From NCBI GenBank assembly GCA_964584755.1, contig CAZPAV010000011.1:1-62543 (forward strand): a stretch of 62,543 nt of DNA, given 5' to 3'. The position numbers and the translations under genes were made by a program. Below the pieces are notes generated by a model. The model searched no databases. It was not told the DNA's origin and saw nothing but the letters and a program-made list of their open reading frames with translations. Every line of letters begins with the position of its first letter. Position 1 is the stretch's first letter. This DNA comes from CAZPAV01 sp964584755. Its GTDB lineage: Bacteria; Actinomycetota; Acidimicrobiia; Spongiisociales; UBA5794. Below, piece by piece: positions 8,421 to 17,377 of this stretch.

Positions 8421-9617
8421 ATGACGACGAGCTTCATCCCCATGGAGGCGCTCCGGAGGACCGCCCCGCTCCCCGATCCGAGCGAGGCCCCCACCGAGGA
8501 CATCCGGGAGCTCCTCTTCGAGCTCGAGGATGCCGGCGAGCTCATCGTGCAGCGGGTGCCCCGACCGTACGTCGAGGTCATGACGAAGTACGGCCGGACG
8601 AAGAAGATCCCCGAGCAGATGACCTGGCACCACAAGTCGTGCGGCCAGTGCGGGCACATCCCCGGCTACTCGACGTCGATCTTCTGGCTCCACCGGAAGC
8701 TGGGGATGAAGTACATCGACCCCACCGACCAGACCTCGTGCACCGCGTGGAACTACTACGCCTCGGCGACCTCCAACGCCGTGGCCCAGGCCGGGGTCGC
8801 CGCCCGGAACTTCGCCGCGGCGTACGCCACCGGCTACTTCCCCCTCATCCACTGCGGCACCTCCTACGGCCACTACAAGGAGACGCGGGAGGAGCTCGTC
8901 CACCATCCGGAGCTGCGGCGCCGGGTACGGGAGATCATGGGGAAGCTCGACAAGCCTCTCGTCGTCCCGGAGGAGATCGTTCACTACTCCGAGTGGGTCC
9001 ACGCCATGCGAGGGCGCATCGCGGAGGCCCAGGTCCGCGACTTCTCCGACATCACCGCCTGCGTTCATCCGGCGTGTCACTACTACAAGCTCGTCAAGGA
9101 GGACGCCATCTACGACCCCGACATCTACGGGGGGCAGCGCACCGCGACCGTCACCGGGCTCATCCAGGCCCTCGGGGCCACCGTGGGCGACTACTCGACG
9201 TTCTTCGACTGTTGCGGCTTCGGGTTCCGGCACATCCTCGTGCAACGCGACTTCAGCCGGTCCTTCGCCACCCAGCGGAAGATCGAGATCATGAAGGAGG
9301 AGGCGGATCCCGACGTGGTCATCACCCACGACACCGGGTGCGTCACCACCCTGGACAAGAGTCAGTTCGCGGTGCGGGCTCACCAACGCAACGTCGGCGT
9401 GCCGGTCATGTCCGACGCCCAGTTCGCCGCCCTCGCCATGGGGGCACATCCCTACCGCGTCGTCCAGCTCCACTGGCACGCCACCGACTACACGGCGTTG
9501 CTCGAGAAGATGGGCATCGACTGGGAGCGGGCGAGGGCCGAGTTCGAGGAGGATCTCCGCCGGATCGAGCGCGGCGAGATCGAGTACCTGACGTGGGAGG
9601 ACGTCGATGCCGAGTGA
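8421..9617 (+). CDS. shdrB1: sHdrB1, CCG-domain subunit of the sulfur-oxidising Hdr-like complex
   Basis: 398-aa HdrB-like protein with two cysteine-rich (CCG-type) regions, around KSCGQCGHIPGY with SCTAW, and around ACVHPACHYYKL with FFDCCGFGFRH and DTGC. In methanogen HdrB such residues hold noncubane [4Fe-4S] clusters that cleave disulfides; in sHdr this is the likely site of sulfur-substrate chemistry. About 60 extra N-terminal residues precede the first motif. The next gene starts 11 nt before this stop, so translation is coupled. Confidence 0.9.
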   Translation: MTTSFIPMEALRRTAPLPDPSEAPTEDIRELLFELEDAGELIVQRVPRPYVEVMTKYGRTKKIPEQMTWHHKSCGQCGHIPGYSTSIFWLHRKLGMKYIDPTDQTSCTAWNYYASATSNAVAQAGVAARNFAAAYATGYFPLIHCGTSYGHYKETREELVHHPELRRRVREIMGKLDKPLVVPEEIVHYSEWVHAMRGRIAEAQVRDFSDITACVHPACHYYKLVKEDAIYDPDIYGGQRTATVTGLIQALGATVGDYSTFFDCCGFGFRHILVQRDFSRSFATQRKIEIMKEEADPDVVITHDTGCVTTLDKSQFAVRAHQRNVGVPVMSDAQFAALAMGAHPYRVVQLHWHATDYTALLEKMGIDWERARAEFEEDLRRIERGEIEYLTWEDVDAE

Positions 9618-10665
9618 CCGGATCCTCGTGATCGGTGCCGGACCCGCCGGCCTGGAGGCCGCCCGGCTCGCCGCGGAGCTGGGCGCGCCGGTGAGCCTCG
9701 TCGAGAAGCACGTCGCGCCCGGCGGCATGCCGATCCAGGCCAACTACGCGGCCCTGACCCACGGCTTCCGCCCCGCCGCCGCGGCGATGGGCGAGATGAT
9801 CGCCGGGGTGACGAGCAACGAGCTCGTCGATCTGCGGCTCGCCGCCGAGGTCGTCGCCGTGGAGGGCGCGGTCGGCGACTTCGCCGCCACCGTGGTCTCG
9901 GACGGGACCACGGAGCGGATCGAGGCGGGGGCGATCATCCTCGCCACCGGCTTCCAGCACTTCGATCCGGGTCGGGAGACCCAGCAGTACCAGTACTACG
10001 AGTTCCCCGACGTCATCACCATCGCCGACGCCGAGGCGATGCTCTCCCGGGGGGAGTTCGCCGTGCCCTCCACCGGGCAGCCACCCCGCCGCGTCGCCTT
10101 CATCCAGTGCGTCGGCTCTCGGGACCGACAGATCGGGAACGAGTACTGCTCCAAGGTGTGCTGCGGGATCTCCTCCAAGCAGGCCATCGAGGTGCGTCAG
10201 CTCGTGCCCGACGCCCGGGTCTTCATCTTCTACATCGACATGCGGATGTACGGGTACTGGGAGAACGAGATCTACTGGCCGGCGCAGGAGCAGCACAAGG
10301 TCAACTACATCAAGGGCATCGTCACCGAGATCCTCGCCAAGGGCGACCGACTCGTGATCCGTGGCGAGGACACGACCATGGGCCGGCCCATGGAGATCCC
10401 GATGGACATCGTCGTCCTGGCGGTGGGGATGGAGCCGAGCCGAGGCACCCGGCGCATGGCCGAGATCCTCGGTCTCCCCACGAACCGGTACGGTTTCGTC
10501 GAGATCGATCCCGACACGATGGACACGGTGTCGACGAAGGTCCCCGGTGTGTTCGCCGCCGGCGCCGCGACCGGCCCCGCCGACCTCGACGACTCGATCG
10601 CGTCGGCCGGCGCCGCGGCGGCGAAGGCGGTGGCCCTCCTGCGCGGAGCGAGGGTTCCGGGGTGA
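9607..10665 (+). CDS. shdrA: sHdrA, FAD-binding subunit of the sulfur-oxidising Hdr-like complex
   Basis: 352-aa HdrA core. The FAD dinucleotide-binding GAGPAG is at residues 10-15 and the second GxG/ATG region at IILATGFQHFDP. An iron-sulfur motif has Cys168, 181, 185 and 186 (IQCVGSRD...YCSKVCCG). The ferredoxin inserts of methanogenic HdrA are absent, as in sHdrA. It would route electrons from sulfur oxidation through FAD toward the Etf/Emo branch. The length is normal for sHdrA. Confidence 0.92.
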   Translation: MPSDRILVIGAGPAGLEAARLAAELGAPVSLVEKHVAPGGMPIQANYAALTHGFRPAAAAMGEMIAGVTSNELVDLRLAAEVVAVEGAVGDFAATVVSDGTTERIEAGAIILATGFQHFDPGRETQQYQYYEFPDVITIADAEAMLSRGEFAVPSTGQPPRRVAFIQCVGSRDRQIGNEYCSKVCCGISSKQAIEVRQLVPDARVFIFYIDMRMYGYWENEIYWPAQEQHKVNYIKGIVTEILAKGDRLVIRGEDTTMGRPMEIPMDIVVLAVGMEPSRGTRRMAEILGLPTNRYGFVEIDPDTMDTVSTKVPGVFAAGAATGPADLDDSIASAGAAAAKAVALLRGARVPG

Positions 10666-11441
10666 CCGGAGGGGCCCCCTGGTCCGGGCAGGTCGTGGAC
10701 ACGCCGACGGCCCAGGAGTTCCGCCGGCTCGTCCTCGAGCGGGTCGCCGCCCACGACCTGGGACGGATCGCGGCCCGTCTCGAGGAGAAGGCGGCGCGGT
10801 TCCGCGACGCGCTCGCGCCCGACCGGCTCCCCGGGATCGACGAGGCGACGGCGCGGGACGTCCTCCGGCTCGTGTTCTCCAGCCGGAGGAAGGCCAAGGT
10901 CATCCTCGACACCCTCACCCTCGACGGGTTCGCCGAAGCGGTCGGAGACCTCCTCTGGGACGCCGCTCCGGTCGGGGAGCGCCTGCAGGCGTTCCACGAG
11001 CGTGTCCTGCGGATCGGGCGGAACGTGCCGGTCACGACGGGGTTCGACCTCGGCTCCGAACTGCTCCACTTCGTCGACCCGGAGCGCCACTGGTTGTGGA
11101 CGCGCTGGATGTGGAACCCGGAGAGCGGGACGGGCTCGTTGCCGCTCGTGGTCATGGAGAACGTCGATCTCGACGGCGGGGACGTCGCCGAGACCTACCT
11201 CCGGGTCGGGGTCGCCGTCGCCTTCCTCGACGACGTCGGGGAGGCCGCGGGATTCCGCATGGGACGGGGCGTCTTCGCCACCGACATCTTCCTCGCCGCG
11301 GTGTACGGGATCTACATGTACACGACGCTGCGCATGCGTATGACCAAGGAGTTCAACCGGATCATTCCCGACCTGGACGAGCTGGTGCGGCGCCTCCTCG
11401 GCGTCAACCGCGTCCCCGAACCGGCACAGGTGACACCGTGA
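10662..11441 (+). CDS. sHdr-associated conserved protein (H/Hyp)
   Basis: 259-aa protein starting GTGA over the shdrA stop. It has no recognised catalytic motif and is predicted mostly helical, with a hydrophobic segment near VGVAVAFLDDV and an amphipathic one near FLAAVYGIYMYTTLRMRM. It occupies the position of the conserved 'hyp' gene that always accompanies shdrA. Its role is unknown; a structural or assembly function in the complex is plausible. Confidence in the gene is high, in function low. Confidence 0.85.
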   Translation: MTGGAPWSGQVVDTPTAQEFRRLVLERVAAHDLGRIAARLEEKAARFRDALAPDRLPGIDEATARDVLRLVFSSRRKAKVILDTLTLDGFAEAVGDLLWDAAPVGERLQAFHERVLRIGRNVPVTTGFDLGSELLHFVDPERHWLWTRWMWNPESGTGSLPLVVMENVDLDGGDVAETYLRVGVAVAFLDDVGEAAGFRMGRGVFATDIFLAAVYGIYMYTTLRMRMTKEFNRIIPDLDELVRRLLGVNRVPEPAQVTP

Positions 11442-12730
11442 CGAGACCCGTCAGCCCCAAGGTGGACCCGGAGCGGGTCCGCGAGTTCGCCGAGTACACC
11501 CTCGACGGCGTCGACATCTCCGGCCACTGGAACCGGATGTTCGAGCAGCGGGTGATCTTCGACTACGACGTGGCCGCGCTCGATCGGGTGGCCGCGCTCG
11601 ACGGCGGCGAGTCGATGGGATGGTGCTACCAGTGCGCCCAGTGTGTCGCGGTCTGCCCGGTGGACCACGTCGGGAGCTACGGCCCGCGCAAGCTCTTCCG
11701 CAAGCTCCAGCTCGGGATCGACCTCTTCACCGATCCCGACCTCTGGCTGTGCACGACGTGCGCGAACTGCCTCCGGGTGTGCCCCAAGGAGGTGAACATG
11801 CTCGAGGTGATGCCCGCCGTCCGCAAGGAGGCGGTGCTCGCCGGAGACGTGCCCGCCGAGCTCCAGGACGTGTTCGAGAAGACGGCTCGGTACGGGAACC
11901 CCCTGGGGAAGAACCCGAAGCGGCGACTCGCCTGGACGAGGGGCCTCGAGGTCGAGGTCCCGGTCGTCGCCGACCTGGGACGCAAGGTGGACGTCCTGTG
12001 GTGGGTGAGCGACTACCCAGCGTATCACCCGAGAGGCATGGAGGCCTCCCGCTGTCTGGCCCGTGTGCTGCATCGCCTCGGCGTCGATTTCGCCGTCCTC
12101 GGCGCCGAGGAGCGACACGACGGCGACTCGATGCTGCGCGCCGGCGAGGAGGGCCTCTTCGAGATGCTCGCCGACCACAACATCGAGGTGCTCGATCGGT
12201 ACGAGTTCGACGTCCTCCTCACCACCGATCCGCACGCCTACAACGCCTTCCTCCACGAGTACCCCCGGCGCGGCGGGGAGTACCCGGTGGTGCACTACAC
12301 CCAGTTCCTCGCCGAGCGTCTCGAGGACCTGGGGCTGACGGAGGAGATCGCGGCGCGGATCACGTTCCACGATCCGTGCTACCTCGGTCGGCACAACGGC
12401 GTGTACGAGGAGCCACGGGCGCTCATCGACGCGCTCCCCGGGGCCGAGCTCGTCGAGATGTGGCGCAATCGGCAGAACGGATACTGCTGCGGCGGCGGGG
12501 GCGGGGGGATGTGGCTCGACGGCCACGCCGCCGAGTACCAGACGATGCGACTCTCGGAGAAGCGGGTGCTCGAGGCGGTGGAGACCGGGGCGGACACGCT
12601 GTGCGTCGTGTGCCCCTACGAGGTCTCCCGATTCGAGGACGCGGTGAAGTCGACGAACAACGACGGGAGGCTCCGGGTGCGCGACGTGGCCGAGCTCCTG
12701 GCGGAGGCCATGGGGCTGCCGACCGACTGA
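11438..12730 (+). CDS. shdrB3: sHdrB3-like HdrC-HdrB fusion subunit
   Basis: 430-aa protein fusing an HdrC-type module to an HdrB-type module. The N-terminal ferredoxin part has CYQCAQCVAVCP (Cys63-73) and CTTCANCLRVCP (Cys105-115). The C-terminal part has one clear CCG domain (HDPCYLGRHNG, then YCCGGGGGGMW and VVCPYE); the preceding repeat is degenerate. This is the layout of HdrD-like proteins and of the B3 subunit in type II sHdr clusters, and it links the core complex to EtfAB. It starts GTGA over the previous stop. Confidence 0.88.
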   Translation: MTRPVSPKVDPERVREFAEYTLDGVDISGHWNRMFEQRVIFDYDVAALDRVAALDGGESMGWCYQCAQCVAVCPVDHVGSYGPRKLFRKLQLGIDLFTDPDLWLCTTCANCLRVCPKEVNMLEVMPAVRKEAVLAGDVPAELQDVFEKTARYGNPLGKNPKRRLAWTRGLEVEVPVVADLGRKVDVLWWVSDYPAYHPRGMEASRCLARVLHRLGVDFAVLGAEERHDGDSMLRAGEEGLFEMLADHNIEVLDRYEFDVLLTTDPHAYNAFLHEYPRRGGEYPVVHYTQFLAERLEDLGLTEEIAARITFHDPCYLGRHNGVYEEPRALIDALPGAELVEMWRNRQNGYCCGGGGGGMWLDGHAAEYQTMRLSEKRVLEAVETGADTLCVVCPYEVSRFEDAVKSTNNDGRLRVRDVAELLAEAMGLPTD

Positions 12731-12770
12731 ACCGGGGCGGGACGACGGAACGAGGAGGAGGGGAGGCGTG

Positions 12771-13538
12771 ATGGACATCGCCGTGCTCTTGCGGGCGGTA
12801 CCGGACCCGGTGGAGGAGCTCGAGCTCGACGAGGACGAGACCGACCTCGATCGGGAGTATCTCGGGTCGATCGTCAACGAGTTCGACGACCATGCCCTCG
12901 AGGAGGCGCTCCTGCTCAAGGAGGAGGTCGGCGGAACGGTGACGGCGTACGCGCTCGGCACCGCCGACGAGGTGGAGCAGATCCTCACCACCGCGCTGGC
13001 GAAGGGCGCCGACGCCGCGGTACGGCTCGGCGACGAGCTGGAGCCGCTCGACGCGCACGCCCAGGCGGAGCTCTTCGCGTCGGTGCTTCGGGAGGCGAGT
13101 CACGACCTCGTGCTCTGTGGCGTGCAGGCGGCCGACGAGCTCGACGGCCAGGTCGCGGTCCTCCTCGCCGCCCTCCTCGGACTCCCTCACGTGTCGGTCG
13201 TCGTCGCGACCGCCCCCGGGGACGGGACCATCCGGGTGACGAAGGAGTTCTGGGGAGGGATCACCGGAGAGTACGAGGTCCGCCTCCCGGCGGTGATCGG
13301 CGTCCAGGCGGCGCGACAGGCGCCCCGGTACGTGGCGGTTGCCCGGATCCGGCAGGCGCAGGGATCCGGGGCACTGCGCCGGAGCGCGGTGACGCACCCC
13401 GGGAACCGGTCGGGGGTGCGGGTCACCCGGATGCGGATCCCCGAGGCAGGAGCGGGCGCCGAGATGATCGCCGGCGACGAGGAGGCCGCAGCGGAACGGA
13501 TCGTCGAGATCCTCCGCCAGGTCGGGGTCCTCGGGTGA
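12771..13538 (+). CDS. etfB: EtfB, electron transfer flavoprotein beta subunit
   Basis: About 255 aa. Family landmarks are the N-terminal IAVLLRAVPDP, the central NEFDDHALEEALLLKE and the segment DLVLCGVQAADELDGQVAVLLAALLGLPH. Etf beta holds AMP in ordinary ETFs and FAD in bifurcating forms; I cannot decide between these by eye. The position after shdrB3 and before emo indicates dedicated electron transfer from sHdr to the membrane. The ATG at 12771 is preferred, spaced well from GAGGAGG; a GTG lies one codon earlier. Confidence 0.93.
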   Translation: MDIAVLLRAVPDPVEELELDEDETDLDREYLGSIVNEFDDHALEEALLLKEEVGGTVTAYALGTADEVEQILTTALAKGADAAVRLGDELEPLDAHAQAELFASVLREASHDLVLCGVQAADELDGQVAVLLAALLGLPHVSVVVATAPGDGTIRVTKEFWGGITGEYEVRLPAVIGVQAARQAPRYVAVARIRQAQGSGALRRSAVTHPGNRSGVRVTRMRIPEAGAGAEMIAGDEEAAAERIVEILRQVGVLG

Positions 13539-13560
13539 CGGCGGGGAGAGCGAGGTGGAC

Positions 13561-14517
13561 ATGAGTCGTGACATCCTGGTCTTCGCCGAGCACCTCCAGG
13601 GGGCGTTCACCGAGGCGACCTTCGAGCTCCTCGCGGTGGCGCGCCGCACCGCCGCGGCCACGGGAGGCAGCGTGCAGGCCGCAGTGCTCGGTTCCTCGGT
13701 GGGCGGTCTCGCCGGGGAGCTCGGCGGCGCCGACACCGTCCTCGTCGTCGACCATCCGGCCCTCGAGACCTTCGATCCGACGGCACACGCCGCCGTGTTC
13801 GCCGAGCTCGTGGCGGACCGAGGACCGGCGATCGTCCTCGTTCCCTACACGGCGGAGGGAATGGAGATCGGCGGCGTCGTCTCGGTGCGCGAGGGCCTGC
13901 CGCTCGTGTCGTTCTGCCGGGAGATCCGCGTCGACGGTGGCCTCGCCGCGACCTGCCAGCTCTACGCGGGGAAGATCGAGGCCGACGTGAGCGTCGACGG
14001 GGAGCGAGCCGTCTTCGCGATGCTCTCGGGGGCGGCTCCCGCCGCCGAGGGACGCGCCGGCGGCGCGGGGACGATCGAGACGGTGGTCCTCCCGGTCCCC
14101 GAGTCGGGCGTGCACGCGCTCGGGATCGTCGAGCCCGAGGCGGGGGACGTGGACATCACCGCGCAGGAGGTCCTCGTCGCCGTGGGACGCGGGATCGAGT
14201 CCGAGGACAACATCGCCGAGGCCGAGGAGCTCGCCTCGGCCCTCGGGGGCGCGGTGGCGGCGTCCCGTCCCGTCGTCGACCAGGGGTGGCTGCCGAAGAG
14301 CCGTCAGGTGGGCAAGTCGGGCTCGACCGTGCGCCCGAAGGTCTATCTGGCGCTCGGCATCAGCGGCGCCCCGGAGCACGTCGAGGGGATGCGGGACGCC
14401 GAGACGATCATCGCGGTGAACTCCGATCCGCAGGCCCCGATCTTCGGGACGGCGCACTACGGCTGGGTCGGGGACCTCTTCGACCTGCTCCCCGAGCTCG
14501 TGGACCGGTTGGGATGA
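13561..14517 (+). CDS. etfA: EtfA, electron transfer flavoprotein alpha subunit
   Basis: 318-aa Etf alpha. The C-terminal FAD domain is clear: PVVDQGWLPKSRQVGKSGSTVRPKVYLALGISGAPEHVEGM, then IIAVNSDPQAPIFGTAHYGWVGDLFDLLPEL. The N-terminal domain begins DILVFAEHLQGAFTEATFELLAVAR. It holds the FAD that shuttles electrons to the quinone reductase encoded next. The ATG at 13561 is chosen over a GTG two codons earlier on ribosome-site spacing. Confidence 0.94.
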   Translation: MSRDILVFAEHLQGAFTEATFELLAVARRTAAATGGSVQAAVLGSSVGGLAGELGGADTVLVVDHPALETFDPTAHAAVFAELVADRGPAIVLVPYTAEGMEIGGVVSVREGLPLVSFCREIRVDGGLAATCQLYAGKIEADVSVDGERAVFAMLSGAAPAAEGRAGGAGTIETVVLPVPESGVHALGIVEPEAGDVDITAQEVLVAVGRGIESEDNIAEAEELASALGGAVAASRPVVDQGWLPKSRQVGKSGSTVRPKVYLALGISGAPEHVEGMRDAETIIAVNSDPQAPIFGTAHYGWVGDLFDLLPELVDRLG

Positions 14518-14527
14518 GGCGGCTCCG

Positions 14528-16618
14528 GTGATCCTCGCCGTCGCCGCGGGAGCCGGCCGGGAGGTGTTCCTGGGTTTCGCCCCCTGGGCCGAGATCCTCT
14601 TCTACCTCCTGGCGCTCGTCGCCATCGGCTCCTTCCTCGCCGGCTTCTGGAGGAGGGTGCGCAAGTACCGGCGAGGCCGACCGGCGGATCGCGTCTCCCT
14701 GCGGCGCCTGATCCGCGGCATCGGTCTCCTCGCCTCGCAACGGACCGTGGCGCGCCGCGACCGCGTCGTGGGCGTGGCGCACTTCTTCGTGTTCTGGGGC
14801 TTCGTCGTGCTGCTCGTGGGGACCACGATCATCGCCATCGACGCCGACGTCATCGGGATCCTCCTGCGCCGGCCCGAGTGGCGGTTCTGGCATGGAGCCT
14901 TCTACGTGGGGTACGCGCTCGTCCTCGACGTGTTCGGCATCGGGTTCGTCGCCGGCCTCGTCGTCCTGGGGTGGGTGCGAAGACGGCGGCCTCCCCGTCT
15001 CGACTACACGCGGGTGGATCGTGACGAGGGCGCGTACGATCGGCGCGGCTACGTCCTCGACGACCGGGTCTTCCTCGGGATCCTCCTCTTCCTCGGCGTG
15101 AGCGGGTTCCTCCTCGAGGGGTTCCGGATCGCCGCCACCGGGTACCCGGGATTCGAGCGCGTCTCGATCGCCGGCTGGGTCGTGGCGCTCGCCACCGGGC
15201 CCCTGGGGGAACGCGGCAACGACGTGGCCCGTCTCGCCACGTGGTGGGTCCACGGGCTCGCCGCGCTCACCTTCGTCGCCTACCTTCCCTTCTCGAAGGG
15301 CATGCACGTCGTCGAGGACGTCGCCGCGCTCCTCACCACCGAGCGGCGATCCGCGGCGGTCCTCCCTCCCGTCACCGACCCGGCCGCGCCGGGGTACCGG
15401 ACGCTCGCCGACTTCACGTGGAAGCAGCTCCTCGATCTCGACGCCTGCACGAAGTGCGGACGTTGCCACGAGGTGTGCCCGGCGCGGACCGCCGGGGCGC
15501 CGCTCTCGCCACGGGACCTCGTCCTCGACCTCCGGGAGTACGCCGACGCCCGCGCCGGCGTCCGTCTCTGGTACGGGCCGGGGGCCCGGCCCCGGCACGC
15601 CGCGGCGGGGGAGATCGCCGGGGAGGTCGTCCCGGCCGAGACGCTGTGGGCGTGCACCACCTGTATGGCGTGCATGGCCGTCTGTCCGGTGGGGATCGAG
15701 CACGTCCCGACGATCGTGGAGCTCCGCCGCCGCCTCGTCGACCTCGGCGAGGTGGAGCCGGGGCTCCAGGGCGCGTTCCAGTCGCTCGCCCGCGCCGGCA
15801 ACGGCTTCGGCAAGTCCGCTCGGCAGCGGGGCCGCTGGACGAAGGGCCTCGACGTCACCATCACGGACGCTCGCGAGGAGCCGGTCGAGTACCTCTGGTT
15901 CCTGGGCGACCACGCCGCGTTCGATCCCCGGGCGGTGGAGGTGTCGCGCACCGTGGCGCGACTCCTCACCGCGGCCGGCGTCGATTTCGGGATCCTCTAC
16001 GAGGCCGAGCGCAACTCGGGCAACGACGTGCGACGCGCCGGGGAGGAGGGACTCTTCGAGCTCCTCCGGGACCACAACCTCGCCGCCCTCGCGGACGCCT
16101 CATTCCGCCGCATCGTCACCACGGATCCGCACTCCCTCAACACGTTGCGCGGCGAGTACCCTCTCGACGTCGACATCATCCACTACACGGAGCTGCTCGA
16201 CACCCTCGTGGGCTCGGGGGCGCTGCGCCCCGGACGGCTCGAGGGGAAGGCGACGTATCACGATCCCTGCTACCTCGGGCGGTACGCCTCCGAGTACGAG
16301 GCCCCGCGGCGACTCATCGCCGCGACCGGCCTCGACCTCGTCGAGATGGACCGTTGCCGGGAGAACAGCTTCTGTTGTGGAGCCGGGGGCGGTCGCATCT
16401 GGATGGACGACTCGGGACTCGCCGAGCGTCCCGCCGAGAACCGGATCCGGGAGGCGGCCGCGCTCGGCGAGGACGTCCGCTACTTCGTGGTCGCCTGTCC
16501 CAAGGACCTCGTCATGTACTCCGACGCGGTGAAGACCACCGGCTTCGAGGATCGCCTCGAGGTCGTCGACGTCGCTCAGCTCCTCGAGCGTGCGCTGAAG
16601 GCGGTGGCCGTTGCCTGA
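14528..16618 (+). CDS. emo: Emo, membrane EtfAB:(mena)quinone oxidoreductase with HdrD-like domain
   Basis: 696-aa protein. The N-terminal 290 residues hold about five to six membrane helices of the NarI/cytochrome b type with possible heme histidines (VGVAHFFVFWGF, RFWHGAFYVGYAL, WWVHGLAALTFV). Then come two ferredoxin motifs, CTKCGRCHEVCP (about 306) and CTTCMACMAVCP (about 376), and a CCG domain (HDPCYLGRYAS, FCCGAGGGRIWMD, VACPKD). Such proteins reoxidise EtfAB and reduce menaquinone. Placed directly after etfBA, it completes the C1-B1-A-H-B3-etfBA-emo set and gives sHdr an exit to the respiratory chain. Confidence 0.9.
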   Translation: MILAVAAGAGREVFLGFAPWAEILFYLLALVAIGSFLAGFWRRVRKYRRGRPADRVSLRRLIRGIGLLASQRTVARRDRVVGVAHFFVFWGFVVLLVGTTIIAIDADVIGILLRRPEWRFWHGAFYVGYALVLDVFGIGFVAGLVVLGWVRRRRPPRLDYTRVDRDEGAYDRRGYVLDDRVFLGILLFLGVSGFLLEGFRIAATGYPGFERVSIAGWVVALATGPLGERGNDVARLATWWVHGLAALTFVAYLPFSKGMHVVEDVAALLTTERRSAAVLPPVTDPAAPGYRTLADFTWKQLLDLDACTKCGRCHEVCPARTAGAPLSPRDLVLDLREYADARAGVRLWYGPGARPRHAAAGEIAGEVVPAETLWACTTCMACMAVCPVGIEHVPTIVELRRRLVDLGEVEPGLQGAFQSLARAGNGFGKSARQRGRWTKGLDVTITDAREEPVEYLWFLGDHAAFDPRAVEVSRTVARLLTAAGVDFGILYEAERNSGNDVRRAGEEGLFELLRDHNLAALADASFRRIVTTDPHSLNTLRGEYPLDVDIIHYTELLDTLVGSGALRPGRLEGKATYHDPCYLGRYASEYEAPRRLIAATGLDLVEMDRCRENSFCCGAGGGRIWMDDSGLAERPAENRIREAAALGEDVRYFVVACPKDLVMYSDAVKTTGFEDRLEVVDVAQLLERALKAVAVA

Positions 16619-17093
16619 CCCGGTCCCGGTGCGGATCGGCGGCATCGGCCGCGACGGCGTCACCGCGCGCGCCCTGGGTCGGGAGGTGGCCGCGGTCGTC
16701 CGCTACCGGATGGCGGTCCTCGATCGGGAGGATCGGCTCGAGTCCGGCAGCGGCACGTGGCTGGCGTCCTTCCGCGGGGACGCCGCGATCCGTGCCGCGA
16801 CGCTCCGGGAGGTGACGCTGCGGACGCTGCGAATCGGCTTCGAGGAACGGGCCTTCCGTCTACTCGAGGCCCTCGACGACGCGACGGGCCGGTCCATGGC
16901 CGACCTCGCCGCGGAGGTCGGACTCCCCCGCCTCGCCGCCGCCGAGGTGGTGGCCGACCTCGTCTCCGCCGGTCTCGCGGTGCGTGTCCCGGAGGCCGAC
17001 CAGGTGCGGGGAACGGCCGCCGGAGGCGCACTCGTCGCTCTCGTCCGGCTGGCCGCGGAGGTCGCCGGCCGGGAGCTGGAGGAGGGGCCGTGA
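16611..17093 (+). CDS. Uncharacterised sHdr-operon protein with possible winged helix
   Basis: 160-aa protein starting with TTG inside the end of emo (8-nt overlap). The N-terminus (PVPVRIGGIGRDGVTARALGREVAAVV) looks like a short alpha/beta fold. Residues about 85-130 (MADLAAEVGLPRLAAAEVVADLVSAGLAVRV) resemble a winged helix-turn-helix. No cysteine is present, so it binds no Fe-S cluster by Cys. I do not recognise the family. Its place between emo and lbpA with tight coupling argues for a role in sHdr assembly, lipoate handling or local control. Confidence 0.65.
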   Translation: MPDPVPVRIGGIGRDGVTARALGREVAAVVRYRMAVLDREDRLESGSGTWLASFRGDAAIRAATLREVTLRTLRIGFEERAFRLLEALDDATGRSMADLAAEVGLPRLAAAEVVADLVSAGLAVRVPEADQVRGTAAGGALVALVRLAAEVAGRELEEGP

Positions 17094-17377
17094 GGTGCGG
17101 GTTCTGTGATCTCGAGCTGTCCCGTCCCGCGCTCCACGCCCATCTCACCGACGAGCACGGCGACCGGGTGACCACCGAGCAGGACGGGTGGGGGCGGAGC
17201 TTCCTCGAGTTGCGATGCCCCGCCTGCGACGAGCGGTATCGCAGCGAGATCAAGCCTCGGCTCCGGGACCCGGGATTCGTCGCGGAGTACGCTCGGGAGA
17301 TCCGGATCGTGGCGTTCGACATGTTCCTCTACCACTGGGCGAGCGAGCACGAGCAGGAGGAGGTGGGCGGTGGCTGA
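17090..17377 (+). CDS. Small zinc-finger-like protein in the sHdr operon
   Basis: 95-aa protein starting GTGA over the previous stop. The N-terminus MRCGFCDLELSRPALHAHLTDEH has the spacing of a C2H2-type zinc finger (Cys3, Cys6 and His17/19/24 by eye). A second CPACDERY pair near residue 44 and a terminal YHWASEH could form another metal site. It is too short for an enzyme. It overlaps the first lbpA gene by 8 nt, so all three proteins are made together. Possible roles are metallochaperone, adaptor to the lipoate-binding proteins, or regulator; none can be shown from sequence. Confidence 0.7.
   Translation: MRCGFCDLELSRPALHAHLTDEHGDRVTTEQDGWGRSFLELRCPACDERYRSEIKPRLRDPGFVAEYAREIRIVAFDMFLYHWASEHEQEEVGGG

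Noticed and set aside
7959..9743. 594-codon minus-strand frame opposite shdrC1/B1
   Set aside because: Antisense shadow; the + strand genes have cluster motifs and overlapping starts.
10361..11437. N-terminal extension of the shdrB3 frame over shdrA and H
   Set aside because: Arg/Pro-rich, out of frame with two real genes; the GTG at 11438 overlaps the H stop as elsewhere in the operon.
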